Origin: Saprospiraceae bacterium
Lineage (GTDB): Bacteria > Bacteroidota > Bacteroidia > Chitinophagales > Saprospiraceae
NCBI GenBank assembly: GCA_016706365.1
Contig: JADJJU010000001.1
Coordinates: 62,001 to 126,000 of the forward strand
Direction: 5' to 3'
DNA length: 64,000 bases
The notes beneath the pieces were generated by a model. It saw only the letters and a list, made by a program, of their open reading frames with translations. It ran no database searches and was not told where the DNA came from. A program made the translations under genes and the position numbers. Below, piece by piece: positions 60,411 through 64,000 of the stretch (the first letter of the stretch is position 1; each line of letters opens with the position of its first letter).

Positions 60411-61359
60411 AAAATCATTCAGGGACAGAATATCCTTTACTCCTGTTTTGAACAGATTAAAAGAGTGGTCAAAATCCAGCTCATTTCCCGGATTCGAAGG
60501 AATCCCGATTTACGATGTCTTTGTTTTCCTGATCAATGAAAGCAAGCAGGATGATATCAGAGCAAGGTCAAATTCTGCAGCTTTTAGTTTCTTTTTGGCA
60601 TTATTTCCGACCTTGTTGGTGGCGATTGCAATATTGCCTTTAATACCATTCGATAACCCGGTAGAGGCCATTCAGGAAAATCTGAACACCATCATTCCCT
60701 CGAGTGCTGAAGTCTTCATTTTTGGAACTTTGAAAGACTTACTGGAAATTCAGCGCAACAGTTTACTCTCTGTAGGTATTGTTTTGGCTATTTTCTTCTC
60801 TTCCAATGGAATGATGTCATTGATGAGAGGATTTGATAAAAGTTATCCAAAACTTTTCAAAAAAAGAAAATGGTGGAAAGCCAGGCTAGTAGCCATAATG
60901 TTGACTGCTCTGATGGGTGTACTCCTGGTCATCTCAGGGGTGCTGGTAATTTTGGGAAATCTGATTCTAAACTATGTTTTTGACCTTCTGAGTGTAGATA
61001 CTTACTCAAGATATGCCATTGAAATGCTTAAATGGCTGATTGTTATTTCACTTGTATACAGCATTATTGCCACTGTTTATTATGTCGGTCCTGCTTATGT
61101 CAAGAGGTCCAGATTTTTCAGTCCCGGAGCAACGATGGCAACAGTTGCTTCTTTATTGACATCGGTTGGTTTTTCTTTCTTTGTCAATAGTTTTGGTACT
61201 TATAATAAAATTTACGGATCGATTGGAGCTGTCATTGTTCTGATGCTTTGGTTACAAATCAATTCATTCATCCTGCTTACCGGATTTGAATTGAATACCA
61301 GTATTGCTGTCAACCGGGATTTGAAAGATGAGAAAAGTAACCCGGAAGAAGTCATTTGA
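60397..61359 (+). CDS. YihY/BrkB family inner-membrane protein
   Basis: The 320 residues have six hydrophobic segments. The family marks are ARSNSAAFSFFLALFPTLLVAIAILP near residue 56, GMMSLMRGFDKSY, YYVGPAYVKRSRFFSPGA and YGSIGAVIVLMLWLQINSFILLTGFELN. The start codon is a TTG overlapping the thioesterase end by 14 bases, so the two are probably translationally coupled. The transported substrate, if any, is unknown; the old tRNA-processing (RNase BN) label is wrong. Confidence 0.9.
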   Translation: MTKNKKSFRDRISFTPVLNRLKEWSKSSSFPGFEGIPIYDVFVFLINESKQDDIRARSNSAAFSFFLALFPTLLVAIAILPLIPFDNPVEAIQENLNTIIPSSAEVFIFGTLKDLLEIQRNSLLSVGIVLAIFFSSNGMMSLMRGFDKSYPKLFKKRKWWKARLVAIMLTALMGVLLVISGVLVILGNLILNYVFDLLSVDTYSRYAIEMLKWLIVISLVYSIIATVYYVGPAYVKRSRFFSPGATMATVASLLTSVGFSFFVNSFGTYNKIYGSIGAVIVLMLWLQINSFILLTGFELNTSIAVNRDLKDEKSNPEEVI

Positions 61360-61394
61360 ATTTGAAATAAAATTGAGCTTAAGGTAATTTATTT

Positions 61395-61572
61395 AGATCG
61401 GAAGGTTGTTTTTTTGTGTTTTTGCCGGAATTTTTTCGGAAAAAGGGAAAAATTCCCCCCCACACCAATTTTTGGGTTTTTTCCCCCCGGGGGGCCCCCG
61501 GGGAAAAAAGGTTGGGCCCCCCCGGGGGGGGGGCTTTTTCCCTCTTTTTGGTTTTTTTTTTTTTCTGACCAA
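61395..61572. other. Adapter-derived low-quality sequence (assembly artefact)
   Basis: AGATCGGAAG at 61395-61404 equals the first ten bases of the common Illumina adapter. It is followed by about 165 bases of long T, C and G runs unlike anything else in the window. The chunk breaks the space between the YihY-type gene and murQ. Frames crossing it (61406-62113, 61393-61578 on the other strand) are not real genes. Confidence 0.9.
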
Positions 61573-61591
61573 CACCAACTTACTAAATCAA

Positions 61592-62276
61592 ATGATAAAA
61601 TATACAGAACAAGACTCCCACTACCGGCATCTGGAACAGATGGAGGTAGAAGCCTTATTACAAAATATCAATACAGAGGATATCAGTGTAGCCCATGCTG
61701 TCAACAAAGCAATGCCTCAAATCACAGCTCTTGTTAAAAAAACAGTGGAGTTGCTGAAAAATGGAGGAAGGCTATTCTATATCGGTGCCGGGACAAGTGG
61801 TCGACTTGGTATATTGGATGCCTCGGAATGTCCGCCAACCTTTGGAGTATCTCCGGATTTGGTGGTGGGGATTATTGCAGGTGGAGACAAGGCAATTCGA
61901 AAAGCTGTTGGGAGCAAAAATTTCAACGGGATGCATCACGTGCAATCCAGGCAGTCCGGTCACGGATCATGCCGATTATCCTGTGGAGGTATTGACTGGT
62001 CCGGAGTTTGTTACCGGAAGCACGCGCATGAAAGCCGGAACAGCACAAAAAATGGTATTGAACATGATCACTACCGCTACCATGATTTCACTGGGATATG
62101 TCAAAGACAATAAAATGGTGGACATGCAGATGAGCAATCAAAAACTCAAAGAGCGGGGAGCTTTGATTATAGCGAATCAGCTTAATATTGATTTTGACAA
62201 AGCGAAAGAATTGTTGCTGAAATATGGGTCGGTAAGGGCGGCTTTGGAGTCGGGAATTATGAATTATGAATGTTGA
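61592..62276 (+). pseudogene. murQ: N-acetylmuramic acid 6-phosphate etherase with internal deletion
   Basis: The start MIKYTEQDSHYRHLEQMEVE is followed by RLFYIGAGTSGRLGILDASECPPTFG, the sugar-isomerase (SIS) site with a catalytic Glu. Near 61910 the frame breaks, and the protein resumes in another frame at ITCNPGSPV, then VLTGPEFVTGSTRMKAGTAQ and NQKLKERGALI. About 65-70 residues normally between these blocks, with the second catalytic Glu region, are missing. What remains spans about 228 codons against about 270-300. The stop lies inside an intergenic repeat. Given the artefact 20 bases upstream, a misjoin is as likely as a true deletion. Confidence 0.8.
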
Positions 62277-62880
62277 ATTATGAATGAAACAGCCAGGATC
62301 GTGAATAGTGAATAGTGAATAGTGAATAAAAACAGCTAGATAGCAGCCGTCAATTACACAATATCTGAGTTCAGCGCTGCGATGTAGGGACGCAATACAT
62401 TGCGTCTTCTCTCTACACAAACCGCCCGTTAGGAATTATAAATGTTGAGTGTTGAATGTTGAATTATGAATGCAACAGCAGGGAGGAGGAATGGTGAATC
62501 GTGAATAGAAACAGCCTGATAGCAGCCGTCAATTCACACAATTATCAGGTGAAAAGTTGCAATTAGGGGCGAATTGCAATTCGCTGCAGACACAAGACAA
62601 ACAACCTTAGTGTGTGATGAATGATGTGTTTAACAGCCTGTTCCTCCCCGTCTATTCACACGACATCTGATTCAGGGCTGTAATGTAGGAGCAAATAAAT
62701 ATTTGCCCTTCATTTTAAGAAATCATTTCAGCCTTCAGGCTTTTCCGGCTGTTTGCCAATAGCAAAGGGCTATAAGCTAACAGCGGATGTTCAGGCTGTT
62801 CTGCCAAAAGCCGGGAGCCAAAAGCTAGAAGCGGCTGTTCCACTCAGCACACAAAAATCATTTTCAAAAATAACATGGAA
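62277..62880. repeat. Repeat-rich intergenic region with REP-like palindromes
   Basis: No gene is supported. A GTGAATA tandem repeat lies at about 62301-62328. A block (AACAGCTAGATAGCAGCCGTCAATT-like, split by small changes) occurs at about 62330 and 62509, 180 bp apart. Palindromes are GACGCAATACATTGCGTC (about 62388), GCGAATTGCAATTCGC (about 62569) and GCAAATAAATATTTGC (about 62692). Words such as AGCTAGAAGCGGCTGTT near 62825 match the dispersed family. Confidence 0.75.
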
Positions 62881-62896
62881 CTATCCGGAATCCGTG

Positions 62897-62904
62897 TATG
62901 TTTG
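62897..62904 (+). promoter_or_regulatory. Promoter -7 element of ssrA
   Basis: TATGTTTG matches TAnnTTTG and is followed by GC. It ends 12 bases before the mature 5' end GGGGTTG at 62917. Confidence 0.6.
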
Positions 62905-62916
62905 CACTCTTGAATT

Positions 62917-63287
62917 GGGGTTGAATGGAATCGACAGGTTGGTATATCTGTTGAGTAAGCATGCCGGAGCATGATGGGACACTCCGTTATCAAATGACTA
63001 TCAAACCATAATCGGCGAATCTAATTACGCCTTGGCTGCTTAATTCTAGGAATTATAGCGCCTTTATGCAACTTGCTTGACGCCTGATATAAAGCGATGT
63101 TGCATATCATAAAAACGCAGGCTGGCCGGAGAGGATGACTTTAATTGAAGGCGAGACACCAAAGTCTAAGGAATAGAAGGTTTGTTTTGGACCAAATCTT
63201 TTCCCGACAATTTAACCAAAAACTAAGCATGTAGAAGGCTCCGCAGTGCTTTCTCTGGACGGGGGTTCGACTCCCCCCAGCTCCACA
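62917..63287 (+). ncRNA. ssrA: Transfer-messenger RNA (tmRNA)
   Basis: The 5' end GGGGTTGAATGG...TCGACAGG and the 3' end GGGGGTTCGACTCCCCCCAG-CTCC form the tRNA-like domain; GGGGTTG pairs with CAGCTCC as acceptor stem. The tag is read GGC GAA TCT AAT TAC GCC TTG GCT GCT TAA, giving (A)GESNYALAA, of the Bacteroidota form and ending in the ALAA degradation signal. It frees stalled ribosomes with SmpB. Length of about 370 is normal. CCA is not fully encoded at this 3' end. A terminator follows. Confidence 0.95.
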
Positions 63288-63320
63288 AAAAGACACAACT
63301 TAATGTTGTGTCTTTTTTTA
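63288..63320 (+). terminator. Terminator of ssrA
   Basis: AAAGACACAAC pairs with GTTGTGTCTTT across a TTAAT loop and is followed by TTTT. Confidence 0.9.
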
Positions 63321-63630
63321 TGGAATACAAGTCATCCCATCCAGATATCCAACTATACTTACATACTTTAATGTGATAATGGTTCGACAGGCGAGGCAAA
63401 GCTTAATACTGAACCATCTGTCTTCACTATTTATCCTTTATAATCCAAATTCAATTTATTGTTGCCTTGCTTTGCTCGCCTTCGCGGGTAATGCTTTTCA
63501 ATTCCTTTATGAGCTCCAGATATAATAGTTATGAGATGTCATCTTGATGAACAGCTAGCATTACCTCGCGATCCCCCAGCTCCACCAGAATCAAAGAGAT
63601 ACATCGAAAGATGTGTCTCTTTTTTTTTAA
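63321..63630. repeat. Possible insertion next to ssrA with a second ssrA 3' end
   Basis: At about 63573-63590 the sequence TCCCCCAGCTCCACCA repeats the tmRNA 3' end (TCCCCCCAGCTCCACA at 63272-63287) and is followed by its own hairpin, AAGAGATACATC / GATGTGTCTCTTTTTTTTT. The 285 bases between contain CGACAGGCGAGGCAAAGC and GCTTTGCTCGCCTTCGCGGG as imperfect inverted arms. No gene is visible in 63321-63884. The layout resembles an attachment-site duplication or a small element inserted into the 3' end of ssrA. Confidence 0.5.
63594..63630 (+). terminator. Hairpin and T run after the second ssrA 3' end
   Basis: AAAGAGATACATC-GAAA-GATGTGTCTCTTT is followed by TTTTTT. It is the sort of terminator expected just after ssrA and may be the original one. 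Confidence 0.7.
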
Positions 63631-63884
63631 TCAATCACCAAGTCCGAAAAAACACTCATTATTGAATTTTAGTCAATGTTTGTAATTAAACATGTTACAT
63701 AAATTTTAAAAATCCATCTTTATGATATATCTTTATTTATCAAGTTGACTCCAGTGAAATATTTTCACCACAAATCAACTTTATATTTTTTCATCTCGCT
63801 TGTTTTTGAGTTCAAATCCAATCGCTTGACTGTTCCCAGTAGAACAGCGGTTCAATTTTTACCGAACTTTCTAACAAAAAACTA

Positions 63885-64000
63885 ATGAAAATCACTTCCA
63901 AACTACTTCCTTCTACCCGCACGTTCTGCATATCAATGTTGATATTTGTATTTGCCATAAGGGCGGGCTATTCTCAAAACTCAGAGAATAATTCTTACGT
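63885..64000 (+). CDS. Start of a secreted protein (cut by window edge)
   Basis: The ATG at 63885 opens MKITSKLLPSTRTFC and a hydrophobic stretch (ISMLIFVFAIRAGYSQNS), a signal peptide with likely cleavage before Gln. Thirty-eight codons are seen and the frame is open to the edge. Nothing more can be said of its function. Confidence 0.55.
   Translation, partial: MKITSKLLPSTRTFCISMLIFVFAIRAGYSQNSENNSY

Noticed and set aside
61406..61590. N-terminal extension of murQ
   Set aside because: It is translated adapter-like homopolymer junk; murQ starts at 61592.
62753..62974. Possible 73-residue gene
   Set aside because: It runs through the ssrA promoter and the 5' part of tmRNA.

Overview
The window comes from a Bacteroidota genome, most likely of the Saprospiraceae type. 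Support for this includes type IX secretion parts (PorP- and PorE-like), type A C-terminal sorting tails (YPNPSSGE, YPNPTNG), a one-protein hybrid two-component sensor with an AraC output domain, a TonB-dependent receptor, a lipoprotein TamL-like assembly factor, TAnnTTTG promoter elements, and a tmRNA whose tag reads (A)GESNYALAA. The assembly contains many single-base indels, often in homopolymers, and one stretch of Illumina-adapter-like junk. Many frameshifts marked here may therefore be sequence errors, not real decay.

Layout. 1-7.3 kb (minus strand): a defence island read right to left, with duplicated vsr promoter/start pieces, a small ORF, vsr, another small ORF, a cytosine-5 methyltransferase, a DrmE-like gene, a NERD-SF1 helicase and the start of a DrmA-like gene that runs off the window. 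This resembles a class 2 DISARM operon with Vsr and NERD-helicase additions, but it is full of frameshifts. 7.4-7.8 kb: tandem palindromic repeats. 7.9-10.2 kb: a frameshifted MacB/FtsX-type permease. 10.9-17.8 kb: a giant secreted protein with about 13 MopE-like acidic repeats. 17.9-22.1 kb: a hybrid sensor/regulator. 22.3 kb: a small cytochrome c. TTGCAAC direct repeats with 21-bp spacing lie upstream of both the giant gene and the cytochrome gene, which flank the sensor, and suggest a local regulon.

23-61 kb is mostly housekeeping and envelope functions: ribosomal protein S16 with a long acidic tail, a TonB-dependent receptor, ribulose-phosphate epimerase, a PolB-type exonuclease, signal peptidase I, an MFS transporter, CsaA, RibBA with a degenerate GTP cyclohydrolase II half, a glycosyltransferase, a TrmH-type methyltransferase divergent from TamL, a secreted M12-like metalloprotease, endonuclease III, a LuxC-type acyl-CoA reductase, a DUF1415 protein, an RluD-type pseudouridine synthase, a Cys/Met PLP enzyme, an epimerase, PnuC, PorE-PorP, a CvfB-like protein, SemiSWEET, an arginine deiminase-like protein, a YbgC thioesterase and a YihY/BrkB membrane protein.

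61.4-64 kb: adapter-like junk, a murQ gene with an internal deletion, a palindrome-rich repeat region, ssrA (tmRNA) with promoter and terminator, a second degenerate copy of the ssrA 3' end about 290 bp downstream (possible att scar), and the start of a secreted protein at the right edge.
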